13,821 nt of DNA, taken from positions 1 through 13,821 of the forward strand of contig JBIOJM010000277.1 in the NCBI GenBank assembly GCA_044450785.1, given 5' to 3'. Position 1 is the stretch's first letter. Each line of letters opens with the position of its first letter. Below the pieces are notes generated by a model. That model saw only the letters and a list, made by a program, of their open reading frames with translations, did no database searches and was not told the origin of the DNA. The position numbers and the translations under genes are program-made. Positions 1-6,777 of this stretch are shown one piece after another. Origin of the DNA: JBIOJM01 sp044450785. GTDB taxonomy: Bacteria > Planctomycetota > Planctomycetia > Isosphaerales > Isosphaeraceae.

Positions 1-65
1 AATCTCGTATCCTAACCCGCCTCGCCGCGTCTCTTAGCCCCGTTGCCAAGGACGGGAAAGCCATT

Positions 66-288
66 CACGATGTCGAGGCATCCACCCCCACCCCCCCCGA
101 AAGCTGAAGGCTGAAGGATCAAGGATGAATAAGACGGAAACCAGCCTGCATCGATCGTCTTTTCCGACTCATCCTTCATCCTTCATCCTTCCCATTCGCA
201 AGGGGGGGGGAAGGGCTCGCTCGGCCGCGCCGTCTTTCGATCGCGCGCAACAAAAACACCCGTCTCCCAACCGCCGCTCCAGTCCAGT
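66..288. repeat. Dispersed repeat RptA, copy 1, interrupted
   Basis: This is the left copy of a repeat also found at 2768-2904. The match is in two blocks, about 66-98 (TCACGATGTC followed by a C-rich run) and about 195-288. Bases 223-264 are identical to 2838-2879 over 42 bases, including the core CGATCGCGCGCAACAAAAAC. The blocks are contiguous in copy 2 but separated here by about 95 extra bases. On the minus strand the repeat begins just after the stop of an open frame in both places, so it may be a gene-end element. The rest of 1-463 holds no gene I recognise. A short minus-strand frame ending near 291 has coding-like composition but no recognisable family. Confidence 0.75.
99..194. repeat. 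Inverted-repeat insert inside RptA copy 1
   Basis: About 95 bases absent from the other RptA copy. The left arm carries GAAGGCTGAAGGATCAAGGA (107-126) and the right arm (about 168-191) carries three tandem TCATCCT units. The arms are imperfect inverted complements over about 25 bases with few mismatches, so the segment can fold into a long hairpin. There is no coding potential. It looks like a small non-autonomous element or an expanded simple repeat. Target-site duplication is unclear because the flanks are runs of C and G. Confidence 0.55.
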
Positions 289-463
289 CAACTTCCGGTT
301 ACTTCCCAGATTCTCGGCCCCTCATCGAACGTGTCGAGTTTTCCGGCCATGGCGAGCGCGCTCAAGTCGATGCCGATCTCCAAGCGCCTGCAAATGCTGG
401 GAACACCTTTTTTCGTCGAGCGTGATTCCTGCCGAAAGTGCGGGGACGCCGAAAGCCGACATT

Positions 464-1417
464 CTATTTTGGGAACAGGGCCTTCAACTGGCTGGCGAGC
501 CGATAACCGGCCAGCGCGATCCGCCGGTTCGCTAGCGATTTCGCCGCATCCTCGTAGCCATCGGGGAGGTCCGCGACGCCTGAGTCGAGGTCGTCGTCGA
601 GTGGATCGTACGACTTTTCGACGGCCAACCCGAAGCTATCCAACGCCCAGGGCTTGAGGTCGTCGGCCCCCTGCAATTCGTCCTTGCTGAAGGCCGCGAC
701 CGGGAACGCCTGAATGACCCCGTGGGCGACCGCCTGGATCTTGTCGGGGGTGTTGGCCGACGAATCGGACCCGAGCAGATCGTCCCAGAACGAATGGAGG
801 TCGTGGCCCCCTCGCGGGTTCGGGAACGGTGCTACTCCGTTGCCGCCCCTGTCGCCGTTGGCCACGTTTGTGAGCTTCCCGGCGAACCGGGAAACGCAGT
901 GCAGCGGCTGGTGGACGTCGCCGACCTGATGGATGATCCAGCTCAAGGCGACCGCCTGAGCCGTGCCATCGGCGTTTGCATCCTTCACGGTCGCGACGTT
1001 CGCTTGATAGGTGTTCAGAATCGTGTCGCCGCTCGCAGGGTCGCCGGGCGTTTTCGCCGGGGGTTTGAACTCGAAATCGACGAAGTGGTTCGGCGGCTTG
1101 TCAAACTGGTCGAACTTCGGGTCGTGGAACCGGTTTGGCCCATGAGAATGACGGGCGTCGTCGGGGAAGGTCGCCGCGTTGAGGAAGAGGTTCAGGTCCT
1201 TGTCGTTCCCGTTGACGCCGCCTTTGGTCCAGAGGTCCGTCCCCGCCGCGGGATGTTGCCGGAGCGCCGTGACAACCCGCTGCTTGGTGGCGTCGTCGAG
1301 CTGCTTGTACGCGATGTAGGCGACAGCCCTGTGGCCCGTACTATTCCAGGCGAACGCCATCGGTCGCTGCGCAAGAATCATACCAGACAATGCCAAAACG
1401 ACCTTCCATCGACGCAT
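464..1417 (-). CDS. Secreted S1/P1-type zinc nuclease
   Basis: A 317-residue protein of the S1/P1 nuclease family: trinuclear-zinc enzymes that degrade single-stranded DNA/RNA and remove 3'-phosphates, acting outside the cytoplasm. Residues 1-23 form a signal peptide (MRR, hydrophobic core, AFA). Cleavage there would leave Trp24 as the mature N-terminus, as the fold needs because the N-terminal Trp binds zinc. All nine expected ligands can be placed: W24, H29, D86, H111, H163, D167, H173, H208 and D212. The strongest motif is HQVGDVHQPLH (163-173), followed by LHSFWD (207-212). The ATG is preceded by GGAGGT five bases upstream (1423-1428). The gene stands alone. A role in phosphate or nucleotide scavenging is inferred. 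Length is normal for bacterial members. Confidence 0.93.
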   Translation of the reverse strand: MRRWKVVLALSGMILAQRPMAFAWNSTGHRAVAYIAYKQLDDATKQRVVTALRQHPAAGTDLWTKGGVNGNDKDLNLFLNAATFPDDARHSHGPNRFHDPKFDQFDKPPNHFVDFEFKPPAKTPGDPASGDTILNTYQANVATVKDANADGTAQAVALSWIIHQVGDVHQPLHCVSRFAGKLTNVANGDRGGNGVAPFPNPRGGHDLHSFWDDLLGSDSSANTPDKIQAVAHGVIQAFPVAAFSKDELQGADDLKPWALDSFGLAVEKSYDPLDDDLDSGVADLPDGYEDAAKSLANRRIALAGYRLASQLKALFPK

Positions 1418-1632
1418 CGCTGACCTCCGATCGAAAATCCATCCATGGAATTAAATCATGACATCCAGAACAATCTTCAAATCTCTACGCGGTAGGGCGC
1501 TATTCTCTACGTCCTCTCATCGGGATTCAAGGAAAAACTGTGCTCTCCGCGATCTTTTTCAGGGATCGCCTTGAGACATCCACTTTTCTGAAGAGTTTGA
1601 TCGCCTCCAATCACAATCCACTTCCAAGAACT
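1418..1632 (-). promoter_or_regulatory. Nuclease upstream region with paired 8-base repeats
   Basis: This gene-free stretch lies between the nuclease start and the broken kinase, and is more AT-rich than its surroundings. It holds two direct copies of TCTCTACG (1482-1489 and 1504-1511) spaced 22 bases apart, about two helical turns, which could be an operator. On the minus strand TTGAAG (1474-1479) is followed by AT-rich sequence, but no convincing -10 box is placed. Regulatory meaning is speculative. Confidence 0.2.
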
Positions 1633-2729
1633 TCACTCTGGAGCGCTATTTGGGATGGCGGACCTGGGGAAGGGCGAACGGATCGGCCGGGAAGACGGGA
1701 TCGTAGAGAGCGCCTCGGCCACCTGAAGGCCGATCCGGGCCACGCTCTGGTAATACCGGCGGTCGAGGTTTGTCAGCGACACCAGGTCGGAGGTGCCGGA
1801 CCGGTCCAGGGGCGCGGGAGTCGCTGGGAGGGAGTTTCCTTGGATGGGCGGACGCCTGAGGATCGCGGTCTCACCCGACTGGGCTCGGCCGCGTCTCGAT
1901 CGGGAACGGCCAGCGCCGCGTCCGGAAACTGGCCGGTCGCCAGCGACCGGGCAATGGCGGCAGGGTTGATTTCCAGCCGGCCGCCAGCGTCGTCTCCCGG
2001 GAGCGGGTCATCCCGGCTCGGCGGTTCTGTCGAAAGGGCGGCGGCCCCTCGCGGCGGGCCCGGCTGGGCTTGGCGCAGCCGTCGCTGCTCGACAACGACG
2101 GCATCCAGGCCAAGGCCCTCGATATATTGCATGATGTAATAGTGATGCCCGCCCTCGTGGCCGACTCCGAAGACCGGCACGATGTTGGTGTGGTGCAACC
2201 GCGCCGCGGCCTTGGCCTCGCGCTCAAACCTCTGCACCTGCTTCGCGTCCGAGAGCGCGTTTGCCGGCAGGACCTTGAGCGCCACACGACGGCTCAGCCT
2301 CTCTTCCTCGGCCTCGTAGACCACACCCATGCCGCCGCGACCGATTTCGCGGATCAGCCGGAACCCGGCGATCGATGGGTACCCATGAGGAGCCGGCCGA
2401 GGTCGATCGTCCCCTTCCTTGAGAATGGGTATTCGCTCGGGCCGATGCTCCAGCCGGTCGCTCACGAAGGAACCGGTCTTTTCTGGGTCCGCGTCAAGGA
2501 GCAGCGGCCCGTGGGCCCCGAGACTCTCGGAACGGCCCTCCTCGCCATCGGTCGGAGTTCGATCCGAGCCTTGCGCCATCTCCATGCCGGGACCACGCGT
2601 CAATCGCTCGAGAATCTGTTGGCAGGACGTGCACTCCTTGACATGGGCCATGATCCTCTCGCGGTCGGCTCCTTCCAATCGACCGTGCAGCAGCCGCTCC
2701 AGTTGCTCCGGGGTTGGGCAGACGTTCAC
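1633..2729 (-). pseudogene. Broken serine/threonine protein kinase (Hanks type)
   Basis: Planctomycete-type kinase with lesions. From a GTG at 2729, residues 1-45 form a zinc-finger-like segment with H29-x3-C33-x2-C36. The kinase N-lobe starts near 122: glycine loop GRGGMGVVY (130-138), VALK with K152, and the helix C glutamate E171 in FEREAKAAARL. The hinge and the usual long insert follow. Between about 1890 and 1861 the frame changes as if one base were missing, and homology resumes in another frame with TSDLVSLTNL and RRYYQSVARIGLQVAEAL. All similarity ends abruptly after base 1708, and this frame stops at 1633-1635. The HRD catalytic loop, DFG motif and whole C-lobe are absent. An ATG at 2897 would extend the ORF into repeat RptA, so GTG 2729 is preferred. 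It cannot be an active kinase; sequencing error could explain the frameshift but not the lost C-lobe. Confidence 0.85.
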
Positions 2730-2767
2730 GGCTGGACCTCGATCAACCGAACACACCCGGCTCTCAT

Positions 2768-2904
2768 CACGATGTCCAAGACGTCCGCCCCCACTCCCCC
2801 TGGCCCCCCTTCGCAAGGGGGCGGAAAGCGATCGCTGGGCCGCGCCGTCTTTCGATCGCGCGCAACAAAAACACCCGTCCCCCGACCGCCGCTCCAATCC
2901 AGAC
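2768..2904. repeat. Dispersed repeat RptA, copy 2, uninterrupted
   Basis: The contiguous copy of the repeat seen at 66-288. It includes a small hairpin, CCCCCTT-CGC-AAGGGGG (2805-2821), and the 42-base identical core 2838-2879. It lies about 40 bases upstream of the likely kinase start and so occupies that gene's promoter region. On the minus strand it begins just after a stop codon at 2904-2906, as copy 1 does near 291. Confidence 0.75.
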
Positions 2905-3143
2905 TAACGCGGATCGGTCGTGTTGCAAAGCAACCCCTCAGTCGCAGCCCGCGAACTGGGCATTCGACCCAAGAATCGTCGGCGGAGGTCGCCTGTGTTC
3001 GTGGGGTTGGAGATTCCGTCGACACCCAGCGCGTCGAGGAATACGATGTCGTTGGGTCGCAGTTCGATATCATCGAGCCCAGTTCCGTTGCAGGGAGCGT
3101 AGGCGGCGGAGTTGAGGAATCGAGGACCATAGCGAAGGCGCAA
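2904..3143 (-). other. Unrecognised coding-like minus-strand segment
   Basis: An open frame of 79 codons (TTG at 3143) with a strong preference for C or G in third positions through most of its length. It contains LDDIELRPNDIVFLDALGVD. I do not recognise the family. It abuts the divergent DUF1559-type gene, with no room for its own promoter, and has no clear ribosome site. It may be the surviving tail of a larger gene whose 5' part was lost. No transmembrane segment or signal peptide is evident. Confidence 0.25.
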
Positions 3144-3145
3144 TC

Positions 3146-4186
3146 GTGGCCATTGTCTTGCGATGCGAGTGCGGGAACGAATTCCAGACGCGGGACGAAA
3201 ATGCGGGACGCCCCGTGCGTTGTCCGGTGTGCCAGCGCGAGCTGTTCATACCTCAGCCGAAGCTTCCTCCCGACGGTGAGTTCGCTGAATTCGATGACGA
3301 CCGCCCTTCCCGGACGAGCGGTAAGGCGATTGCCAGCCTGATCCTGGGATTGTGCTCCTTTGTAGCCTGCTGCGTGGGCGTACCGGTGACCATCCTTGTA
3401 GCCGGCTGCATTGGCGTACCGGCGATCATCCTTGGGATGCTGGGATTGAGCGACATCAACAACCCGAAGAAGCGGGTCATGGGCAAGGGGATGGCAATGA
3501 CCGGGACCGTGCTCGGGACCCTCACGACGATTGTTCTCGTGCTGTTTGCTCTGACAATAGAGAGCCGCGAGCCGCCCCGTCGTGCGCAGTGCGCGAACAA
3601 CCAGAAGCAGATCGCGATGGCCATGCACAACTTCCACGACCAGCACGGCACATTTCCACCGGCGGCCAAATACGACGCGAACGGCAAGCCTCTCTTGAGC
3701 TGGCGGGTCCTGATCCTTCCGTACCTGGAACAACAGGGCCTCTACGAGCAGTTCCACCTCGACGAGCCGTGGGACAGTCCTCATAACAAGCCCCTCGCCG
3801 ATCGGATGCCGCCCGATTTCCGATGCCCGTCCGAGCCGCTTTTGTCTCAAAGCTTGACGACTTACGAGGTCATCGTCGATCCCCGTTCGATGTTCACGGG
3901 AGAGCCGACGGGGGTTCCCATGTCGAGCGTGAGCGACGGGAGCTCGACGACGCTCTTGGTCGTGGAGGCGGCGAGCCCCGTTCCCTGGAGCAAGCCCGAA
4001 GACCGCTCGCTTGCTTCATTGGATCGGCTGCTCGGAATGGGGAGCAAGCATCCCGGCGGGTTCAACGCGGCGATGGCGGACGGCTCGGTCCGATTCGTGA
4101 GGACGGCTGGCAACGATGCGATCAGCCCTCAGGATCTCAGGGCGCTGGTCACGCGCGACGGACACGAGGCGGTCGCGGCGCCGTAA
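3146..4186 (+). CDS. Zinc-ribbon, DUF4190-like, DUF1559 prepilin-like protein
   Basis: A 346-residue membrane-anchored protein of a planctomycete type. Residues 7-29 form a small zinc ribbon (CECG, then CPVC). Residues 59-137 resemble DUF4190: two hydrophobic stretches split by SDINNPKKRVMGKGMAM. From about 147 the DUF1559 domain begins (CANNQKQIAMAMHNFHDQHG) and continues with LLSWRVLILPYLEQQGLYEQF. It ends with the H-X9-DG signature: H302 in HPGGFN, then D312-G313. DUF1559 proteins resemble type II/IV pseudopilins and are hugely expanded in planctomycetes; their function is mostly unknown. Here the domain follows a different membrane module instead of a prepilin leader, so assembly into a pilus is doubtful. 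The start is GTG, with GAAGG about nine bases upstream. The membrane segment contains a tandem 36-base duplication. Confidence 0.88.
   Translation: MAIVLRCECGNEFQTRDENAGRPVRCPVCQRELFIPQPKLPPDGEFAEFDDDRPSRTSGKAIASLILGLCSFVACCVGVPVTILVAGCIGVPAIILGMLGLSDINNPKKRVMGKGMAMTGTVLGTLTTIVLVLFALTIESREPPRRAQCANNQKQIAMAMHNFHDQHGTFPPAAKYDANGKPLLSWRVLILPYLEQQGLYEQFHLDEPWDSPHNKPLADRMPPDFRCPSEPLLSQSLTTYEVIVDPRSMFTGEPTGVPMSSVSDGSSTTLLVVEAASPVPWSKPEDRSLASLDRLLGMGSKHPGGFNAAMADGSVRFVRTAGNDAISPQDLRALVTRDGHEAVAAP
3361..3432 (+). repeat. Tandem 36-base duplication in the membrane segment
   Basis: Two adjacent 36-base units, 3361-3396 and 3397-3432, differ at about five or six positions. They encode the near-copies VACCVGVPVTIL and VAGCIGVPAIIL. 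The in-frame duplication lengthens the first hydrophobic stretch of the DUF4190-like domain by 12 residues. Both units begin TGTAGCC and end ATCATCCT or CCATCCT. Confidence 0.8.
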
Positions 4187-4278
4187 AAGAAGCAGCGAAC
4201 GGCAATGGTCTGGGCAGAAAGGCAATCCCTTCGTTGTGAGCCCTCGTCATGGTCAGTCGCGGGGGCCGAGCCAGGCAG

Positions 4279-4509
4279 CTAGCGGCCAACGTGCCGCACC
4301 GTCTTCACCCAACCCTCGCCGTTCAAGCCCAACCGCTCCAAGATCGGCCAAAGCTTCTTCTCGCTGGGAAGTGCCCTGGCGTCAGATCAGATTTTCCCGG
4401 TGAGAAGCCGGCGCCAACGATCTCTGAGCCGCGGATTGCCGATCGGAAACGTCGTGGTCTTGAACTGGAAGAATGGATACGATGGTCCGTGAGGACAATT
4501 CCGCATCAT
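4279..4509 (-). pseudogene. Decayed ORF ending in an ERLGLNG-type tail
   Basis: The gap between the DUF1559 gene and the aspartic protease holds one continuous minus-strand frame. It runs from ATG 4509 for 40 codons (with FPIGNPRLRDRW), meets an in-frame TGA at 4387-4389, and continues for 35 codons to a TAG at 4279-4281. The second half, with LPSEKKLWPILERLGLNGEG, matches in sequence and frame parts of the segments downstream of both ArsR genes (about 5066-5115 and 6864-6940). An imperfect inverted repeat (4357-4370 with 4394-4407) overlaps the TGA. Family not recognised; the tail resembles ends of some mobile-element ORFs, but that is only a guess. Bases 4187-4278 show nothing recognisable. 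Confidence 0.35.
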
Positions 4510-4552
4510 CCTCCTGGAGGTTGTTCAACGTCCGAGGCGGAGGGAGAACGAG

Positions 4553-5005
4553 ATGTCTACCGAGCCGGCAACGATGAACTGGAGGGACTACGTGGGACGG
4601 TTCTCCGTCGACGTCGAAGTGGCGAACCACGAAGACGTCGTGCAGGCCAAGAAGGGTTTTCTGCCGCCGGAACAAGTGCGCCGGAGTCGGATTTCGGGCC
4701 TCGTCGATACGGGAGCCACTCGGCTCGTCTTGCCGGCCTCGGTGGTGGCCGCGCTGGGTCTGCCCGAAGCCGGCCAAGTGACGGTTAAATTCGCCGACGG
4801 TCGCCGGGAGCCCAAGACGGTTGTCGGTGACGTCCAACTGGAGATCCAGGGCCGCTCGAGTGTCTTCACGGCGGTCGTCGAGCCGGGACGCGCCGACGCT
4901 CTGATCGGGGCAATCGTGCTGGAGGAGCTCGACTTCGTTCCCGACTGCACCCGGCAGGCTCTCATGCCGCGCGACCCGCACGGCCTGTTTGCAGAGATCG
5001 ATTGA
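4553..5005 (+). CDS. Retropepsin-like (clan AA) aspartic protease
   Basis: A 150-residue single-domain protein. The active-site motif is D52-T53-G54-A55 within SGLVDTGATRLVLP, preceded by a beta strand. The C-terminal half carries ALIGAIVLEELDF (116-128), matching the conserved Ile/Leu-Gly element after the second half of the retropepsin barrel. Length and motif order fit the small bacterial and archaeal clan AA proteases that act as homodimers, each chain supplying one catalytic Asp. There is no signal peptide or membrane segment, so it is probably cytoplasmic; its substrate is unknown. The ATG at 4553 has GGAGG nine bases upstream, a strong start. It is convergent with the ArsR copy at 5131-5478. 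The catalytic motif is intact, so it is likely functional. Confidence 0.85.
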   Translation: MSTEPATMNWRDYVGRFSVDVEVANHEDVVQAKKGFLPPEQVRRSRISGLVDTGATRLVLPASVVAALGLPEAGQVTVKFADGRREPKTVVGDVQLEIQGRSSVFTAVVEPGRADALIGAIVLEELDFVPDCTRQALMPRDPHGLFAEID

Positions 5006-5065
5006 GCCTGACCAGTGCGATCCGACACCGCATCGGATGCCGGCCCACATCTTGGGCGCCATGCT

Positions 5066-5484
5066 GCTTAAGCCCAACCGCTCCAGGATCGGCGAAAGCT
5101 AACCGGTCGGTTGTGGTGTCGCCCTCCAATTCACTCTCCGGAGTACCTCACGACGCAGTCGTGGAAGCGATACTTCTTGTTTCGAGGGACTTCACCATGC
5201 GCGGAGAAGAGAGAGAGGAGCAGGTCTCCGAAGTGATCCGTTCGCACGCAGTAGAAGTTGTGCTTCCCTTCGCGCCGCGACTCGATCAGCCCCGAAACCC
5301 GAAGCAGCGCCAGATGATGGCTCACCGCGGGCTGGCTCTGGCACAATCGATGGCACAGGCCCGTGACGTGAAGCTCGCCGTTGGGCGACAAGGCGAGGTA
5401 GAACAAGATGCGCAGGCGGGTCTCGTCGCTCAAGAGTTTGAAGACCTGAGCAAGCTCGCGAACAGACTGGTCCGACACTCGGGG
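5066..5484. repeat. Long direct repeat, left copy (ArsR segment)
   Basis: This segment aligns without gaps to 6904-7322 at a constant offset of 1838 bases, in the same orientation. It covers an entire ArsR coding region plus about 65 bases downstream of it. Similarity stops sharply at the right end, directly after CCGACACTCGGGG, and fades at the left end around 5063-5070. Most differences are isolated substitutions, as expected of an older duplication. Confidence 0.88.
5131..5478 (-). CDS. ArsR/SmtB-family transcriptional regulator, left copy
   Basis: A 115-residue winged-helix repressor. Helices include ELAQVFKLLSDETRLRILFY (8-27), then the recognition helix in QSQPAVSHHLALLRVSGLIE (47-66) and the wing REGKHNFY (69-76). 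It is 106/115 identical to the ArsR part of the gene at 6969-7532. Compared with that copy it has gained cysteines at 46, 77 and 108, beside the shared Cys42; the canonical ELCVCDL metal site is absent. The start is the GTG at 5478: upstream in the same frame there is no other start before a TGA, and the ribosome site is poor. This GTG is also where similarity to the other copy ends, so any original promoter and N-terminal domain are gone. The ligand is unknown. Expression is doubtful. Confidence 0.78.
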   Translation of the reverse strand: MSDQSVRELAQVFKLLSDETRLRILFYLALSPNGELHVTGLCHRLCQSQPAVSHHLALLRVSGLIESRREGKHNFYCVRTDHFGDLLLSLFSAHGEVPRNKKYRFHDCVVRYSGE

Positions 5485-5520
5485 AAGGACAAAGGGGACA
5501 TTCCGATTGCTCGACGGTGA

Positions 5521-5728
5521 ATGGGGGGTTCAGGGCGCGGGGATCGGCCCGAGTTCGTCAACGCTTCGATGATCGAAGCCGAATCCGAGGCGATCCGCCT
5601 CTCGATCCGCCGAGACAGCCCCGACGGCACCGAAAGCCGGACCCGATCGACCGCCTCACAGTTTTGGTCTCAATTCGAGTCTCACGTCGCGCGGGGCCCA
5701 GCGGAGAAGTGATCCTGAAATGACTTGA
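5521..5728 (+). pseudogene. C-terminal remnant of a REP-associated tyrosine transposase
   Basis: Only the tail of a Y1-type (RAYT) transposase can be seen. The first frame reads EAESEAIRLSIRRDSPDGTE and RTRSTA, matching the basic C-terminal pattern of planctomycete RAYTs (EAE-x-EAIR-x-SIRRG-x-PFG-x-x-W-x-x-x-TA). Near 5660 the similarity moves to another frame and continues FGLNSSLTSRGAQRR, like the LGLESTLRPRGRPRR ending. The stop in that frame is at 5726-5728. The catalytic HUH and Tyr motifs are absent. It begins about 40 bases beyond the edge of the left ArsR repeat, so a transposase may have been part of the rearrangement. Family recognition comes from memory of the C-terminal pattern, not from a search. 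Confidence 0.6.
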
Positions 5729-5739
5729 CTTGAGCCACC

Positions 5740-5880
5740 TCATTTGCTTGCAGCGATAAGAATGTCCCATTCGCTCGCCGGGGACCGCGCCGCATGGAGC
5801 GGAGTCAGGCCGCCCAGCCCGGCGAACGGCGCGCCCGCGGCCCCGTCCGGAATCGCGATGACATACCGAGTACGTTGGGC
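5740..5880 (-). pseudogene. N-terminal fragment of archaeal-type phosphoglycerate mutase
   Basis: A minus-strand frame reads RYVIAIPDGAAGAPFAGLGG followed by LTPLHAARSP, which matches the start of cofactor-independent phosphoglycerate mutases of the ApgM type (usual pattern YVIVIPDGAAD-x-P...LGG-x-TPLEAA-x-TPNMD). The conserved Asp of the PDGAAD segment is Gly here. No start codon precedes the match at the expected place. After the SP the similarity ends, and a TGA follows at 5740-5742. It is therefore a short dead fragment of a gene normally about 400 codons long. Bases 5881-5997 hold nothing recognisable. Confidence 0.6.
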
Positions 5881-5997
5881 ATGGGTGTTGCGACCTCGTT
5901 CGACGCTGGAATTCAACTCTTGCGATTGCCAACCGCAAGTTGGCCAGCCGTCCTGGCCTGGCTTGTGACAAACGCGGGCGGATGTTCCGCACTTTCC

Positions 5998-6393
5998 CTA
6001 CGGCGGGGAGTTAACCAGTCGATCCACGTGACCGAGCAGGTCGGCGACTTGGTCGATGACCTCGCGAAAGTCATCAGTCACGTCGGCCGGATCGAGGTCG
6101 TCATAACGAAACTGCACCGCAAACGGAGTGAGGCGCTGAAGGGCGCGGAAGGGAAGTACGCCGGCAGGATCCTGGTCCTCCACAAGGTCGAACAGGTTTT
6201 TCAGGTGGTGAATACGGGGATACGCCAGGCCGAGGAAGCTGAGCCAGGCCTTGAGGGCTTTCTCGACGGCCTGTTGCGCGTGGAAGCCGAGGATCGCCGG
6301 CGCGATGGCCGGCAATGGTTCGAGTGTCTCCAGTACGACCAAGTTGTCTCGAGCCGGACGGTAAAGGAGCCGGGCGTGCTCAGCGTCGCTCAT
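5998..6393 (-). CDS. HEPN-domain protein of an MNT-HEPN pair
   Basis: A 131-residue all-helical protein of the HEPN superfamily (PF05168-like). Characteristic features are the second-helix pattern ILGFHAQQAVEKALKAWL (34-51), the YPRIHHLKNLFDLVED loop and helix (58-73), and FRYDD (95-99). In MNT-HEPN toxin-antitoxin pairs the HEPN partner is usually the toxin, often an RNase using an R-x4-6-H motif. No such motif can be found here, so RNase activity is uncertain. The ATG at 6393 overlaps the end of the nucleotidyltransferase gene by 14 bases, implying coupled translation. GAGGG lies 12 to 16 bases upstream. The pair is enclosed between two direct repeats carrying ArsR genes. Confidence 0.88.
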   Translation of the reverse strand: MSDAEHARLLYRPARDNLVVLETLEPLPAIAPAILGFHAQQAVEKALKAWLSFLGLAYPRIHHLKNLFDLVEDQDPAGVLPFRALQRLTPFAVQFRYDDLDPADVTDDFREVIDQVADLLGHVDRLVNSPP

Positions 6394-6715
6394 AAAGCAA
6401 CTTACCCTCGCGGCAACATCGCCCGATCACATGATTGAGCGAGCCTTGCCATCGGGCAACCTCCTCGGCACTATAGACCAGCACGTCCGTCGGCACGCGA
6501 AACGGCGCCAGGGCGTCGTAAACTCGGTTGATCCGTTCGACCCGAGGGCGACCAGCACCGAACGGTCCCCGCTCGACGATCAGAAGGTCCACATCGGAAT
6601 CGATCCGCGCGTCGCCTCTGGCTCGCGAACCGAACAGGTAGACTCGATCCGGGTCCGTCTTCTCCACGATGGCCTGGACCATCTTCGCCAGAGTCGCGTC
6701 ATCCAGCGTGTCCAT
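6380..6715 (-). CDS. Minimal nucleotidyltransferase (MNT) antitoxin-like protein
   Basis: From the ATG at 6715 this is a 111-residue MNT domain of the pol-beta superfamily. The GS-x10-DxD signature is complete: G29-S30, then D41 and D43, in GSRARGDARIDSDVDLLI. In characterised MNT-HEPN systems (MntA-HepT) the nucleotidyltransferase transfers AMP to a tyrosine of the HEPN toxin and neutralises it; a similar role is inferred. The usual third carboxylate may be D79 in VPTDVLVYS. A TTG at 6748 would add 11 residues, but family members normally begin near the ATG. It precedes and overlaps the HEPN gene. Its own promoter is not evident, and it may be read through from upstream minus-strand genes 62 bases away. 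Confidence 0.88.
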   Translation of the reverse strand: MDTLDDATLAKMVQAIVEKTDPDRVYLFGSRARGDARIDSDVDLLIVERGPFGAGRPRVERINRVYDALAPFRVPTDVLVYSAEEVARWQGSLNHVIGRCCREGKLLYERR

Positions 6716-6777
6716 GGCGTCCAGCTCGGGTTGGTGACATCGACGCAACTCTGTACCGATCGTCGGTTAACTGAATT

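Noticed and set aside
722..1423. Long plus-strand open frame of 233 codons opposite the nuclease
   Set aside because: It is antisense to a gene with a complete set of family residues, has no recognisable domain, and is an expected shadow in GC-rich DNA.
2730..2897. Extending the kinase to the ATG at 2897
   Set aside because: The extra 56 codons translate repeat RptA and are low in complexity, while the family normally begins near the CPTPEQLERLL segment.
4387..4389. In-frame TGA as a possible selenocysteine codon
   Set aside because: No convincing SECIS-type hairpin with a proper loop follows directly, and a parallel copy has a TAG in a related place. Decay explains both better.
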